Origin: an uncultured Parabacteroides sp.
GTDB taxonomy: Bacteria; Bacteroidota; Bacteroidia; Bacteroidales; Tannerellaceae
Direction of reading: 5' to 3'
DNA length: 64,000 nt
Assembly (NCBI GenBank): GCA_944325345.1
Contig: CALUZV010000010.1
Coordinates: 1-64,000, forward strand
Shown: in pieces, positions 1 to 10,515 of the stretch
Layout of the letters: each line of letters begins with the position of its first letter
Numbering within the stretch: the first letter of the stretch is position 1
Made by a program: the position numbers and the translations under genes
Notes under the pieces: model-generated
Told to the model about the DNA's origin: nothing
Databases searched by the model: none
What the model saw: only the letters and a program-made list of their open reading frames with translations

Positions 1-246
1 GCCGAAAAGCATGGACGGACAGTCGGTCAGGTTGTCCTCCGCTGGCTGAACCAACGCAATGTGGTGGTTATCCCCAAGACGGTACGCAAGGAACGGATGA
101 TAGAGAATTTTTCTATTTTTGATTTCACACTGACCGAACAAGAAATGCAGGCTATTGCCGGACTGGATACGGGGAAAAGTCCGATTTACGATGATATGGA
201 CTTGCCTACGGTGAAAGGTATCGGATTGCATAAAATACATGATTAA
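1..246 (+). CDS. Aldo/keto reductase, C-terminal fragment (cut by window edge)
   Basis: The frame is open from base 1 and reads the end of a single-domain NADPH-dependent aldo/keto reductase of the 2,5-diketogluconate reductase type. Visible parts are a helix with LRWLNQRNVVVIPK, the usual strand before the cofactor-binding loop, then a KTVRKERMIEN segment equivalent to the S/K-x-x-R-x-x-E-N cofactor pocket, and a tail with FTLTEQEMQAIAGLD. The start and the catalytic Asp-Tyr-Lys-His lie upstream of the window. It sits 27 bases before an SDR and two more aldo/keto reductases on the same strand, so it is probably the upstream part of a small oxidoreductase operon. Substrate cannot be inferred. 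Confidence 0.85.
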   Translation, partial: AEKHGRTVGQVVLRWLNQRNVVVIPKTVRKERMIENFSIFDFTLTEQEMQAIAGLDTGKSPIYDDMDLPTVKGIGLHKIHD

Positions 247-273
247 TCTGAAATAGAAATTCAATATAAGAAT

Positions 274-2064
<1,791 letters not shown>

Positions 2065-2110
2065 AACTTGAGGATTTTGAATTTGAAGAATAAATATTTA
2101 TAACTAATTT

Positions 2111-2974
2111 ATGAGAACTATAAGATTAAACAACGGCGTTGAAATGCCCCTGATGGGCTACGGCATATGGCAAATTGCTCCCGCGGAATGTGAGCAATAT
2201 GTATCGGAAGCCTTGAAAGCCGGGTATCGCTCTATCGATACGGCACAGGCTTATTATAATGAGGAAGACGTGGGCGAAGCCGTCAGCAAAAGCGGCATTC
2301 CGCGTAAGGAAATATTCTTGACTACCAAAATTTGGATAAGCAATGCGGGTGAAGAGAAAGCGGCACGAAGCATTGACGAATCGCTTCGCAAACTGAAGAC
2401 AGACTATATCGACCTGCTGCTCATCCACCAGCCATTTGGTGATTACTACGGAACTTATCGTGCCATGGAAAAGGCATACAAGGCAGGAAAGGTGCGTGCT
2501 ATCGGACTGAGCAATTTCTACGATGCCCGTTTCGTGGATTTGGCTGAAAATATGGAAATAAAGCCTACCGTAGTGCAACTGGAGACGCACGTTTTTTCCC
2601 AACAGGTAAAGATGCGTGAGTTGATGAAGGAGTACGGCACACGTCTGATGGCTTGGAGCCCGTTGGCGAGAGGGATAAACAACCTCTTCGGCAATGAAAC
2701 GCTGAAAGAGATTGCCGACAGACACGGCAAAGACATCGCCCAAATTTGCCTGAAATTCCTGACGGATGAAGGCATCATCGTCATTCCTCAATCCACCAAG
2801 CCGGAACGCATGAGAAGCAATTTCGCTCTTGATGATTTCGAACTGACGAACGGAGAACGGGAAGCCATCCGCCGCTTAGACACGGGCCATCCCCTCGCAG
2901 CCGACTTCAACGACCCGACATTGGTGAAATATCTACTGAGATATGACGAGCAATTTAATCCTGACAAGCAATAA
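2111..2974 (+). CDS. Aldo/keto reductase (2,5-diketo-D-gluconate reductase type)
   Basis: Intact 287-residue (beta/alpha)8-barrel reductase. The family signatures are present: GYRSIDTAQAY with catalytic Asp43 and Tyr48, Lys73 in LTTKIW, and His106 in LLLIHQP. The IPQSTKPERMRSN stretch near residue 230 is the NADPH-binding pocket. It is related to the fragment at base 1 and more distantly to the frameshifted gene just upstream. It ends the oxidoreductase cluster; an array of 21-bp palindromes follows. Such enzymes reduce small aldehydes or keto sugars with NADPH; the physiological substrate is not visible. Confidence 0.9.
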   Translation: MRTIRLNNGVEMPLMGYGIWQIAPAECEQYVSEALKAGYRSIDTAQAYYNEEDVGEAVSKSGIPRKEIFLTTKIWISNAGEEKAARSIDESLRKLKTDYIDLLLIHQPFGDYYGTYRAMEKAYKAGKVRAIGLSNFYDARFVDLAENMEIKPTVVQLETHVFSQQVKMRELMKEYGTRLMAWSPLARGINNLFGNETLKEIADRHGKDIAQICLKFLTDEGIIVIPQSTKPERMRSNFALDDFELTNGEREAIRRLDTGHPLAADFNDPTLVKYLLRYDEQFNPDKQ

Positions 2975-2986
2975 AAACTTCAACAA

Positions 2987-3122
2987 CTCGGGACATATTC
3001 TTTCATAGCTCAGGACATATTCTTAAAACGACACTGTCGTTTGTAAAAACAGCACTGTCGTTTTTACAGACAACACTGTCGTTTATAGAAACGACACTGT
3101 CGTCTGAAGTTTATGTCCCGAG
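2987..3122. repeat. Palindrome array A: 21-bp period, 4 units, inside an outer inverted repeat
   Basis: The core CACTGTCGT starts at 3032, 3053, 3074 and 3095, exactly 21 bp apart. The first and last units are near-perfect dyads (AACGAC-act-GTCGTT); the middle two have decayed left arms. The set is bracketed by an 11-bp inverted repeat, CTCGGGACATA at 2987-2997 and its complement at 3112-3122. It fills most of the 325-bp gap between the reductase cluster and the ABC-F gene. The remainder of the gap (3123-3299) shows only the promoter noted separately. Confidence 0.9.
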
Positions 3123-3269
3123 CTAAGAAAGTTTATCTTCCGACCCATCCTATTTTTCCTCAGTTCCTTTTTAAAAATATTCGAGGTGAAGAAACTTCCG
3201 AAACCGGCTTGCCCATAAAGAAAGATTAATCCTAATAGAGATAAATTCTGCCTTTTGCCCGGAAAGATT

Positions 3270-3277
3270 TAACTTTG
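3270..3277 (+). promoter_or_regulatory. Bacteroidetes-type -7 box for the ABC-F gene
   Basis: TAACTTTG fits the TAnnTTTG -7 consensus of the Bacteroidota primary sigma factor. It lies 22 bases before the start codon at 3300. I see no convincing -33 element. Confidence 0.55.
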
Positions 3278-3299
3278 CAACCAAATCTAAAGCAATATC

Positions 3300-5180
3300 A
3301 TGGTACAACTGAATATAGACAAACTAACCAAGAGCTTCGGCGACTTGGTGCTCTTCGAGGATATTTCCTTCGGCATTGAGCAAGGACAGAAGATTGGGCT
3401 TATCGCCAAAAATGGGAGCGGGAAGACGACGCTCCTGAACATCATCGCTGGGAAGGAGGACTACGACAGCGGCTCGGTGGTCTTCCGCAACGATTTGCGC
3501 GTCGGCTATCTGGAGCAGGCTCCGAGTTATCCCGAGGAGATGACCGTCCTCCAGGCGTGTTTCTATTCCCAAAACGAGACGGTGCGCCTCATTGCCGAAT
3601 ACGAGGAGGCGATGGAAAGGGGCGACGAGCGGCGGCTCGAGGATTTGCTGGTCCGCATGGATGCCCTCAAGGCTTGGGATTATGAGCAGCGGGCGAAGCA
3701 AATCCTTGGACAACTGAAGATTCACCACTTCGAGCAGCGTATCGGGGAGCTCTCCGGCGGGCAACTGAAACGGGTTGCGCTGGCGAATGTCTTGATTACC
3801 GACCCGGAGCTGATTATCCTCGACGAGCCGACGAACCACCTCGACCTCGAGATGACCGAATGGCTCGAGGGCTACCTGAGCCGGGCGAATATCAGTCTGC
3901 TGATGGTAACGCACGACCGCTACTTCCTCGACCGCGTCTGCAACGAGATTCTCGAGATTGACCGCAAGCAGATCTATTCTTATAAAGGAAACTATAATTA
4001 TTATCTGGAGAAACGCGCCGAACGCATCGAGGCACAGAATGCCGAAGTGGAGCGCGCCTCGAACCTCCTCCGCAAGGAGCTGGACTGGATGCGCCGCCAA
4101 CCGCAAGCCCGAGGGACGAAGGCGAAATACCGCATCGATGCTTTCTACGAACTGGAGAAAAGGGCCAAGCAGCAGCGCGAGGCGGGACAGGTGAACCTCG
4201 ACGTGAAGGCGTCTTATATCGGTTCGAAGATATTCGAGGCGCAGCACGTCTCGAAGCGCTTCGACGACATTGTCATCACGAAAGACTTCAACTATATCTT
4301 CGCCCGCTACGAGAAGCTGGGCATCGTCGGCAATAATGGGACGGGGAAATCTACCTTTATTAAAATGCTGATGGGCGAAGTGGAGCCCGACAGCGGACGA
4401 TTCGATATCGGCGAGACTGTGCGCTTCGGGTATTATAGCCAGGAAGGGTTGCAGTTCGACGAGCAGATGAAGGTCATCGACGTCGTTCAGCGCATTGCGG
4501 AATATATCGACCTGGGCGACGGTCGGCGGATGTCTGTCTCCCAATTCCTGACCTATTTCCTCTTCACGCCCGACAAGCAGCACAACTATGTCTATAAGTT
4601 GAGTGGAGGGGAAAAGCGGAGGCTCTACCTCTGCACCGTCTTGATGCGCAACCCGAACTTCCTTGTGCTCGACGAGCCGACGAACGACCTCGACATCGTT
4701 ACGCTGAATGTCCTGGAGGAATACCTGCGCAATTTCAAGGGCTGCGTCATCGTTGTCTCCCACGACCGCTACTTCATGGACAAAGTTGTGGATCATCTTT
4801 TGGTTTTCCGTGGGCAAGGCGAGATAAAGGATTTCCCTGGCAATTACACCCAGTACCGCGAGTGGAAGGAATATCAAGACCTGCTCGCCCGCGAAGCAGA
4901 AGCCGCGCGGCAAATCAAACAAGCTCCTGCCGCCCCAGAGAAACCTCGCCGACAAGACGAGCCGAAGCGCCGCCTTACCTTTAAAGAAAGAAAGGAATTC
5001 GAAGCCCTCGACGCCGAGATTCCCCAGTTGGAAGCCGAGAAGACGGAGCTCGAAACCGCCCTCAGCAGTGGCACGCTCTCGACCGAAGAACTGCTGAAAA
5101 AGTCGGAGCGCATCACGCAAGTCATGGCCGAAATCGATGAGAAAACCATGCGCTGGCTGGAGCTTTCCGAGTACGTTTAA
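3300..5180 (+). CDS. ABC-F family ATPase (Uup/YheS-like)
   Basis: A 626-residue soluble protein with two ABC ATPase domains and no membrane segment, the ABC-F layout. Domain 1 has Walker A KNGSGKTT near residue 40, signature LSGGQ near 150 and Walker B LIILDEPTNHLD. Domain 2 has GNNGTGKST near 345, LSGGEKRR near 435 and FLVLDEPTNDLD. A charged helical linker separates the domains, and the last ~90 residues are a Lys/Glu-rich coiled coil as in Uup. ABC-F proteins act on ribosomes or nucleic acid, not in transport; some protect against ribosome-targeting drugs. The position next to an EF-G paralogue also suggests a translation role, which is inference. The long antisense frame here is a codon-usage shadow. 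Confidence 0.93.
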   Translation: MVQLNIDKLTKSFGDLVLFEDISFGIEQGQKIGLIAKNGSGKTTLLNIIAGKEDYDSGSVVFRNDLRVGYLEQAPSYPEEMTVLQACFYSQNETVRLIAEYEEAMERGDERRLEDLLVRMDALKAWDYEQRAKQILGQLKIHHFEQRIGELSGGQLKRVALANVLITDPELIILDEPTNHLDLEMTEWLEGYLSRANISLLMVTHDRYFLDRVCNEILEIDRKQIYSYKGNYNYYLEKRAERIEAQNAEVERASNLLRKELDWMRRQPQARGTKAKYRIDAFYELEKRAKQQREAGQVNLDVKASYIGSKIFEAQHVSKRFDDIVITKDFNYIFARYEKLGIVGNNGTGKSTFIKMLMGEVEPDSGRFDIGETVRFGYYSQEGLQFDEQMKVIDVVQRIAEYIDLGDGRRMSVSQFLTYFLFTPDKQHNYVYKLSGGEKRRLYLCTVLMRNPNFLVLDEPTNDLDIVTLNVLEEYLRNFKGCVIVVSHDRYFMDKVVDHLLVFRGQGEIKDFPGNYTQYREWKEYQDLLAREAEAARQIKQAPAAPEKPRRQDEPKRRLTFKERKEFEALDAEIPQLEAEKTELETALSSGTLSTEELLKKSERITQVMAEIDEKTMRWLELSEYV

Positions 5181-5317
5181 GGCGATATGTTATAAAACAT
5201 AGTTTTCAAACATACGCCGGATACTTGCCTATATGAAAGACTATTCCTAATTTGCGCTCACATTGGCGAACAAAAAGCGCCAAACAGATTGTTCAACCAT
5301 TTAATACCTAATGTCAA

Positions 5318-7474
5318 ATGAAAGTATATCAAACAAATGAAATTAAGAATATCTCGATATTGGGAAGTTCTGGCTCTGGGAAAACCACTCTCGCTGAAGC
5401 AATGCTTTACGAGGGTGGTGTCATAAAACGTCGCGGTTCCGTAGAAAATAAGAACACGGTTTGCGATTATTTTCCGGTTGAAAAGGAATACGGATACTCC
5501 GTTTTCTCGACTGTCTTCTGCGTGGAATGGCAAGACCGGAAACTGAACTTTATCGACTGTCCGGGCTCCGACGATTTCATCGGCGGCGCTGTCTCCGCTT
5601 TGAATGTTACCGACACGGCTTTGATGGTGCTGAATGCGCAATACGGCGTCGAAGTGGGGACTATCAACCAATTCCGCTACACGGAGCAGTTCCACAAACC
5701 GGTCATCTTCGTTGTGAACCAACTGGATCACGAAAAGGCCGATTATGAAAACGCCGTGGCTCAATTGAAAGACCGTTGGGGAAGCAAAGTCGTACAAATT
5801 CAATATCCGGTTACTTGCGGCCCGTCGTTCAACGCCGTAGTCGATGTCTTGAAAATGAAAATGTATTGCTGGAAACCGGAAGGCGGTGTTCCCGATGTCT
5901 TGGATATCCCTGCCGAAGAAAGCGAAAAGGCGATGGACTTGCACCGCGAATTGGTGGAAGCCGCTGCCGAGCACGACGATGCGCTGATGGAGAAATTCTT
6001 CGAGGAAGGCACACTGAGCGAAGACGATATGCGTGCGGGAATCCGTGCAGGTCTGGTTACACGCAACATGTTCCCGGTATTCTGCGTCTGCGCAGGTCGC
6101 GATATGTGTGTACGCCGTACGCTGGAATTCTTGGGCAATGTCGTTCCTTGTACCGACAAGATGCCGCGCCTTGTTACAACGGAAGGTGTCGAAGTTACTC
6201 CGGACTCCAACGGACCGACGAGCCTCTTCTTCTTCAAGACAACCGTTGAGCCGCATATCGGACAGGTTTCTTACTTCAAAGTATTGTCGGGCAAAGTGAA
6301 AGCCGGCGACGACCTCATCAACGCCGACCGTGGCTCGAAGGAGCGTATCGCACAGTTGTTCTGCGTGGCCGGGCAAACCCGAATCGAGGTCCCCGAAATG
6401 GTTGCCGGAGATATCGGCGCAACTGTGAAGCTGAAAGATGTTCGTCGTGGCAATACCTTGAACGGCAAGGGATGCGACTACCGCTTCGACTTTATCAAAT
6501 ATCCCGACCCGAAATATCGCCGTGCTATCAAACCGGCCAACGAAGCCGACGCGGAGAAGATGATGGAAATCCTCTACCGTATGCGCGAAGAAGACCCGAC
6601 TTGGGTGGTTGAACAATCCAAGGAATTGAAACAGACCATCGTCTCCGGTCAGGGCGAGTTCCACCTCCGCACGCTGAAGTGGCGTATTGAGAACAACGAT
6701 AAGCTGCCCGTCGAGTTCATGGAGCCGAAGATTCCGTATCGCGAGACTATCACGAAGGCTGCCCGTGCCGACTACCGCCACAAGAAGCAGTCCGGCGGCG
6801 CAGGACAGTTCGGCGAAGTTCACCTCATCATCGAACCGTATTACGAAGGTATGCCTGTGCCCGACACTTATCGCTTCGGTGGCCAGGAATATAAGATGAA
6901 TGTAAAAGATACGCAGACGATCGACTTGGAATGGGGCGGCAAGCTCGTCTTCGTGAACTGTATCGTCGGCGGTGCCATCGACGCTCGCTTCCTCCCGGCT
7001 ATCCTGAAAGGTATCATGAGCCGCATGGAGCAGGGTCCGCTGACTGGCTCCTATGCCCGCGACGTCCGCATTTGCGTTTACGACGGTAAGATGCACCCGG
7101 TGGACAGCAACGAAATCTCGTTCATGCTCGCTGGCCGTAACGCCTTCAGTACAGCCTTTAAAGAGGCAGGACCGAAGATTCTTGAACCGGTCTATGATGT
7201 CGAAGTCTCTGTCCCGGCCGATTTCTTGGGCGACGTAATGAGCGACCTCCAAGGACGGCGTGCTCTTATCATGGGTATGAACAGCGAGAAGGGCTTCGAG
7301 AAGCTGCAAGCCAAAGTTCCTCTCAAGGAGATGTCGAACTACTCGACTTCGCTCAGCTCCATCACCGGCGGACGCGCATCGTTCACGATGAAGTTCGCTT
7401 CCTACGAGCTGGTTCCTTCCGATGTCCAAGAGAAGCTGCTTAAGGCTTACGAAGAGACTCAGAAAGAAGATTGA
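5318..7474 (+). CDS. fusA2: Elongation factor G paralogue, EF-G2 type, with degenerate GTPase motifs
   Basis: The 718-residue protein has the full EF-G domain order (G, II, III, IV, V), e.g. the GGAGQFGEVHL stretch of domain IV and the final GRASFTMKFASYE of domain V. The GTPase motifs are altered. G1 is GSSGSGKT (16-23) where EF-G has GHVDAGKT. Switch I lacks the usual ERGITI. G3 is DCPGSDDF (80-87), so the catalytic His of DTPGHVDF is Ser84. G4 is NQLD (134-137) instead of NKxD. Bacteroides thetaiotaomicron EF-G2 is, from memory of published work, a paralogue lacking GTPase activity that supports slow translation under carbon starvation and gut colonisation. This gene looks like its orthologue. 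Its starvation control cannot be read from the 137-bp upstream gap. Confidence 0.85.
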   Translation: MKVYQTNEIKNISILGSSGSGKTTLAEAMLYEGGVIKRRGSVENKNTVCDYFPVEKEYGYSVFSTVFCVEWQDRKLNFIDCPGSDDFIGGAVSALNVTDTALMVLNAQYGVEVGTINQFRYTEQFHKPVIFVVNQLDHEKADYENAVAQLKDRWGSKVVQIQYPVTCGPSFNAVVDVLKMKMYCWKPEGGVPDVLDIPAEESEKAMDLHRELVEAAAEHDDALMEKFFEEGTLSEDDMRAGIRAGLVTRNMFPVFCVCAGRDMCVRRTLEFLGNVVPCTDKMPRLVTTEGVEVTPDSNGPTSLFFFKTTVEPHIGQVSYFKVLSGKVKAGDDLINADRGSKERIAQLFCVAGQTRIEVPEMVAGDIGATVKLKDVRRGNTLNGKGCDYRFDFIKYPDPKYRRAIKPANEADAEKMMEILYRMREEDPTWVVEQSKELKQTIVSGQGEFHLRTLKWRIENNDKLPVEFMEPKIPYRETITKAARADYRHKKQSGGAGQFGEVHLIIEPYYEGMPVPDTYRFGGQEYKMNVKDTQTIDLEWGGKLVFVNCIVGGAIDARFLPAILKGIMSRMEQGPLTGSYARDVRICVYDGKMHPVDSNEISFMLAGRNAFSTAFKEAGPKILEPVYDVEVSVPADFLGDVMSDLQGRRALIMGMNSEKGFEKLQAKVPLKEMSNYSTSLSSITGGRASFTMKFASYELVPSDVQEKLLKAYEETQKED

Positions 7475-7510
7475 CATTTTTTTGTTTTAGGTTAAATACA
7501 CACAATCAGA

Positions 7511-7549
7511 GGTCGGCTGCCTTCGCGAGAAAGCGGCCGACTATTTTTT
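7511..7549 (+). terminator. Rho-independent terminator after the EF-G paralogue
   Basis: Inverted GGTCGGCTGC and GCGGCCGAC arms around a short loop, followed by TATTTTTT, starting 36 bases after the stop codon. Confidence 0.8.
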
Positions 7550-7661
7550 ATCCGCTCTTCAACCCTCTGCCCAACATCCAGAATTTCCTCCGAACATCCT
7601 AATTCCCAGCTCCTATTGCATTAATCTGTCGAATTTCGGCGGTTTTTCCGCAGATTTTCGT

Positions 7662-7669
7662 TAAGTTTG
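7662..7669 (+). promoter_or_regulatory. -7 box for the aminotransferase gene
   Basis: TAAGTTTG fits TAnnTTTG and stands 39 bases before the start codon at 7709, downstream of the terminator, so the aminotransferase has its own promoter. Confidence 0.55.
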
Positions 7670-7708
7670 CGCCGTTTTTATTCAATTTACTTGTAAACAA
7701 ACGACATT

Positions 7709-8908
7709 ATGCCGAATATATCAAAACGAGGACTCGAAATGCCGGCTTCCCCTATCCGGAAGCTCGTCCCTCTGGCCAACCGTGCCGTAGAGCGGGGTAT
7801 CAAGGTCTATCACCTCAATATCGGGCAGCCCGACCTGCCTACACCGGAATGCGGTCTCGAAGCCATGCGCCGCATCGACCGTACAGTGCTGGAGTATTCG
7901 CCCAGCGAGGGTATCCGCAGTTTCCGCGAAAAACTGGTGAAATACTATGCGAAGTACAATATTATTGTCGATGCCGACGATATTATCATCACCACAGGCG
8001 GTTCCGAGGCGGTCTTCTTCTCTTTCATGGCGTGCCTCGACCCCGGAGACGAACTGATTGTCCCCGAACCGGCCTACGCCAACTACATGGCCTTCGCCAT
8101 CTCCTGCGGCGCGGTTATCAAGACGATTCCTTCGACGATTGAAGAAGGTTTCGCGTTGCCGTCGCTCGAGAAGTTCGAATCGCTTATCACGCCCCGCACG
8201 AAGGCTATCCTCATCTGCAATCCCAACAACCCGACGGGTTATCTCTATACCCAGAAAGAAATGAACCAGCTCCGCGACCTGGTCAAGAAATACGACCTCT
8301 TCCTTTTCTCCGACGAGGTTTATCGCGAATTCTGCTACACCGGCGCGCCCTACATCTCTGCGTTCCACTTGAAAGGCATCGAGAACAACGTCGTCCTCGT
8401 GGATTCGGTCTCCAAACGCTACAGCGAATGCGGTATCCGCATCGGGGCCTTGATTACCAAGAACGAATCGGTCAAGGAGAACGTCATGAAGTGGTGCCAG
8501 GCCCGCCTCAGTCCGCCGCTTATCGGGCAGATTATCGCCGAGGCTTCTCTCGACGCTCCGGAGGATTATATGCTGGAAATGTACAACGAATACGTCGAGC
8601 GGCGTAAATTCCTCATCGACGGCCTCAACCGCATCCCCGGTTGCTACTCCCCGATTCCGATGGGTGCTTTTTACACCGTCGCCAAGCTGCCGGTCGATGA
8701 CGCCGACCGCTTCTGCGCCTGGTGCCTCAGCGATTTTGAATATGAGGGGCAGACCGTGATGCTCGCCCCGGCTTCGGGCTTCTACACGACTCCGGGTCTG
8801 GGCCGGGATGAAGTCCGCCTCGCCTACGTCCTCAAAAAGGAAGATTTGGCCAAAGCGCTCGAAGTGTTGAGGAAGGCGTTGGAGGCTTATCCGGGAAGAA
8901 CGAACTAA
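7709..8908 (+). CDS. Class I/II PLP-dependent aminotransferase (aspartate aminotransferase-like)
   Basis: 399 residues, fold-type I. Visible motifs are the N-terminal NIGQPDLPTP substrate loop, TTGGSEAVFFSF (phosphate-contact region), NPNNPTGY, FSDEVYREF with the PLP-ring Asp/Tyr, SVSKRYSECGIRIG with the Schiff-base Lys near 237, and a C-terminal DEVRLAY with the carboxylate-binding Arg. The family transfers amino groups between amino and 2-oxo acids, typically Asp/Glu or aromatic and alanine-type substrates. It is not an LL-DAP aminotransferase by any motif I can recognise. A paired inverted repeat separates it from the downstream permease. Confidence 0.9.
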   Translation: MPNISKRGLEMPASPIRKLVPLANRAVERGIKVYHLNIGQPDLPTPECGLEAMRRIDRTVLEYSPSEGIRSFREKLVKYYAKYNIIVDADDIIITTGGSEAVFFSFMACLDPGDELIVPEPAYANYMAFAISCGAVIKTIPSTIEEGFALPSLEKFESLITPRTKAILICNPNNPTGYLYTQKEMNQLRDLVKKYDLFLFSDEVYREFCYTGAPYISAFHLKGIENNVVLVDSVSKRYSECGIRIGALITKNESVKENVMKWCQARLSPPLIGQIIAEASLDAPEDYMLEMYNEYVERRKFLIDGLNRIPGCYSPIPMGAFYTVAKLPVDDADRFCAWCLSDFEYEGQTVMLAPASGFYTTPGLGRDEVRLAYVLKKEDLAKALEVLRKALEAYPGRTN

Positions 8909-8910
8909 AC

Positions 8911-8979
8911 AATTATGAATGATGAATGATGAATTATTTGCCTGAGCAATTTATCATTCATCATTCATAATTTATAATT
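8911..8979. repeat. Imperfect inverted repeat (ATGAATGATGAAT type)
   Basis: Repeated GAATGAT motifs at 8911-8937 face ATTCATCATTC motifs at 8953-8979 and can form a long AT-rich hairpin. It fills the gap between aminotransferase and permease. Such simple palindromes are common between genes in Bacteroidales. Confidence 0.75.
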
Positions 8980-8983
8980 CCAC

Positions 8984-10228
8984 ATGAGTTTCGAGTTTTA
9001 CATCGCCAAACGCATCCATTCCGCCAAGGATGGCTCGCGGGAAGTTACGCCCCCGGCCGTGCGTATCGCCATCATCGGCATCGCGCTCGGACTGGCGGTT
9101 ATGATTCTTTCCGTGGCGATTGTTGTTGGCTTCAAGAAGGAGGTGAGGAACAAAGTCATCGGTTTCGGTTCGCACATCCAGATTACGAATTTCGACAGCA
9201 ATACTTCCTACGAATCCACGCCGATAGCCGTCAGCGACTCGTTGCTCTCCGCCCTCCGCGCGTATCCCGGCATCCGCCACGTCGAAGCTTTCGCCACGAA
9301 ACCGGGAATCTTGAAGACGGATACGGATTTCGAGGGCATCATCCTCAAAGGCATCGACCGCGATTTCGACTGGACGTTCTTCCGCGAGAACCTGAAGGAG
9401 GGCGACATCCTCCAACTCCCTGAGGATAAACGCTCGACCAACGTCCTTATCTCGCGCTACCTTGCCGACCGCCTCGGCCTCAAGCTCGGCGATTCATTCC
9501 TGACTTATTTCGTCCAGGAGGAGGTCCGTGCCCGGAAATTCACCATCACGGGAATCTACGAAACGGGGTTTCAGGACTATGACAAACTGTTTGTCCTCGC
9601 CGACATCCGCCAAGTGCGCCGTCTCAACGGCTGGGACGACGACCAGGTGAGCGGCCTCGAGCTGCTGGTGGCAGATTATGACCGCCTCGACCAAACGACC
9701 GAAGACCTCTACTTCGACCTCGCCGAGACGCAAGACCGCAACGAGAACTCGCTCTACGTCCGCTCTATCAAAGAATTAAATCCCATGATTTTCAGCTGGC
9801 TCGACGTACTGGACATCAACGTCGTCGTCATCCTCGTCCTGATGATGGCGGTCGCCGGCTTCACCATGATATCCGGTCTGCTCATTATCATCCTCGAGCG
9901 CACGAACATGATTGGGATTCTGAAAGCCCTGGGCGAGAGCAACGCCAGCATCCGCCGCATCTTCCTCTACGTCGCCTTTTTCCTCGTCGGCAAGGGGATG
10001 CTTTGGGGGAATATCATCGGTATCGCGCTCTGCCTCATCCAGTCGGCGACCCACGTCATCGCCCTCGACCCGGCGGTCTATTACCTCGATGCCGTGCCCA
10101 TCGACCTCAGCCTTACGTCGCTCATACTCTTGAATATCGGTACGCTGGCAGCCTCCATGCTGATGCTTCTCGGCCCATCGTATCTCATCATGCGCATCGA
10201 GCCGGCGAAGAGTATCCGGTTCGAATAA
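8984..10228 (+). CDS. FtsX-like ABC transporter permease (LolC/LolE family)
   Basis: 414 residues: a TM helix at about 28-50 (AIIGIALGLAVMILSVAIVVGF), a periplasmic MacB/LolE-type domain to about 265, then three more TM helices to the end. This is the 4-TM FtsX/LolC/LolE topology. Lol permeases extract lipoproteins from the inner membrane together with the ATPase LolD. No LolD is adjacent, which is usual in Bacteroidales where permease and ATPase genes are separated. A palindrome array and a terminator follow. Confidence 0.88.
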   Translation: MSFEFYIAKRIHSAKDGSREVTPPAVRIAIIGIALGLAVMILSVAIVVGFKKEVRNKVIGFGSHIQITNFDSNTSYESTPIAVSDSLLSALRAYPGIRHVEAFATKPGILKTDTDFEGIILKGIDRDFDWTFFRENLKEGDILQLPEDKRSTNVLISRYLADRLGLKLGDSFLTYFVQEEVRARKFTITGIYETGFQDYDKLFVLADIRQVRRLNGWDDDQVSGLELLVADYDRLDQTTEDLYFDLAETQDRNENSLYVRSIKELNPMIFSWLDVLDINVVVILVLMMAVAGFTMISGLLIIILERTNMIGILKALGESNASIRRIFLYVAFFLVGKGMLWGNIIGIALCLIQSATHVIALDPAVYYLDAVPIDLSLTSLILLNIGTLAASMLMLLGPSYLIMRIEPAKSIRFE

Positions 10229-10255
10229 ATCCCCTTTTCCACCGTTTGAAGCTTT

Positions 10256-10450
10256 CGCGGCGTGCGAAAACGTCCTGCACACTGCAGGAAACTTTCGCGA
10301 CGTGCGAAAACGTCCTGCACGCTGCGGGAGACTTTCGCGGCGCGCGAAAACGTCCTGCACAGCGCGGGAAACTTTCGCGACGCGCGAAAACGTCCTGCAC
10401 AGTGCAGGAGACTTTCGCGACGTGCGAAAACGTTCTGCCATCGGCAGGAA
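10256..10450. repeat. Palindrome array B: 40-bp period, 5 units
   Basis: GCGAAAACGT starts at 10264, 10304, 10344, 10384 and 10424, exactly 40 bp apart. Each unit has two dyads: TTCGC-N5-GCGAA and one of the CCTGCA-N3-TGCAGG type whose arms vary between units. It lies between convergent genes (permease, glycosidase). Apparent ORFs across it in several frames are products of the repeat. Confidence 0.92.
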
Positions 10451-10465
10451 GTTTCCGGAGGGCAT

Positions 10466-10496
10466 AAAAAAACCCGCCACCGGAGCAGCGGGTTTT
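10466..10496. terminator. Bidirectional Rho-independent terminator
   Basis: AACCCGC and GCGGGTT arms (10471-10477 and 10488-10494) with seven A on the left and four T on the right. It serves the convergent permease (+) and glycosidase (-) genes; the U-tract is better on the minus strand. Confidence 0.8.
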
Positions 10497-10515
10497 CGTA
10501 GGGGTGCAAAAGCGA

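Noticed and set aside
3324..5120. 598-codon minus-strand ORF opposite the ABC-F gene
   Set aside because: Same reason: both ABC domains are clear on the plus strand.
5258..7477. 739-codon minus-strand ORF opposite the EF-G paralogue
   Set aside because: It is a shadow of GC-rich codon usage. The plus-strand frame has full EF-G homology, and the antisense product has no recognisable domain.
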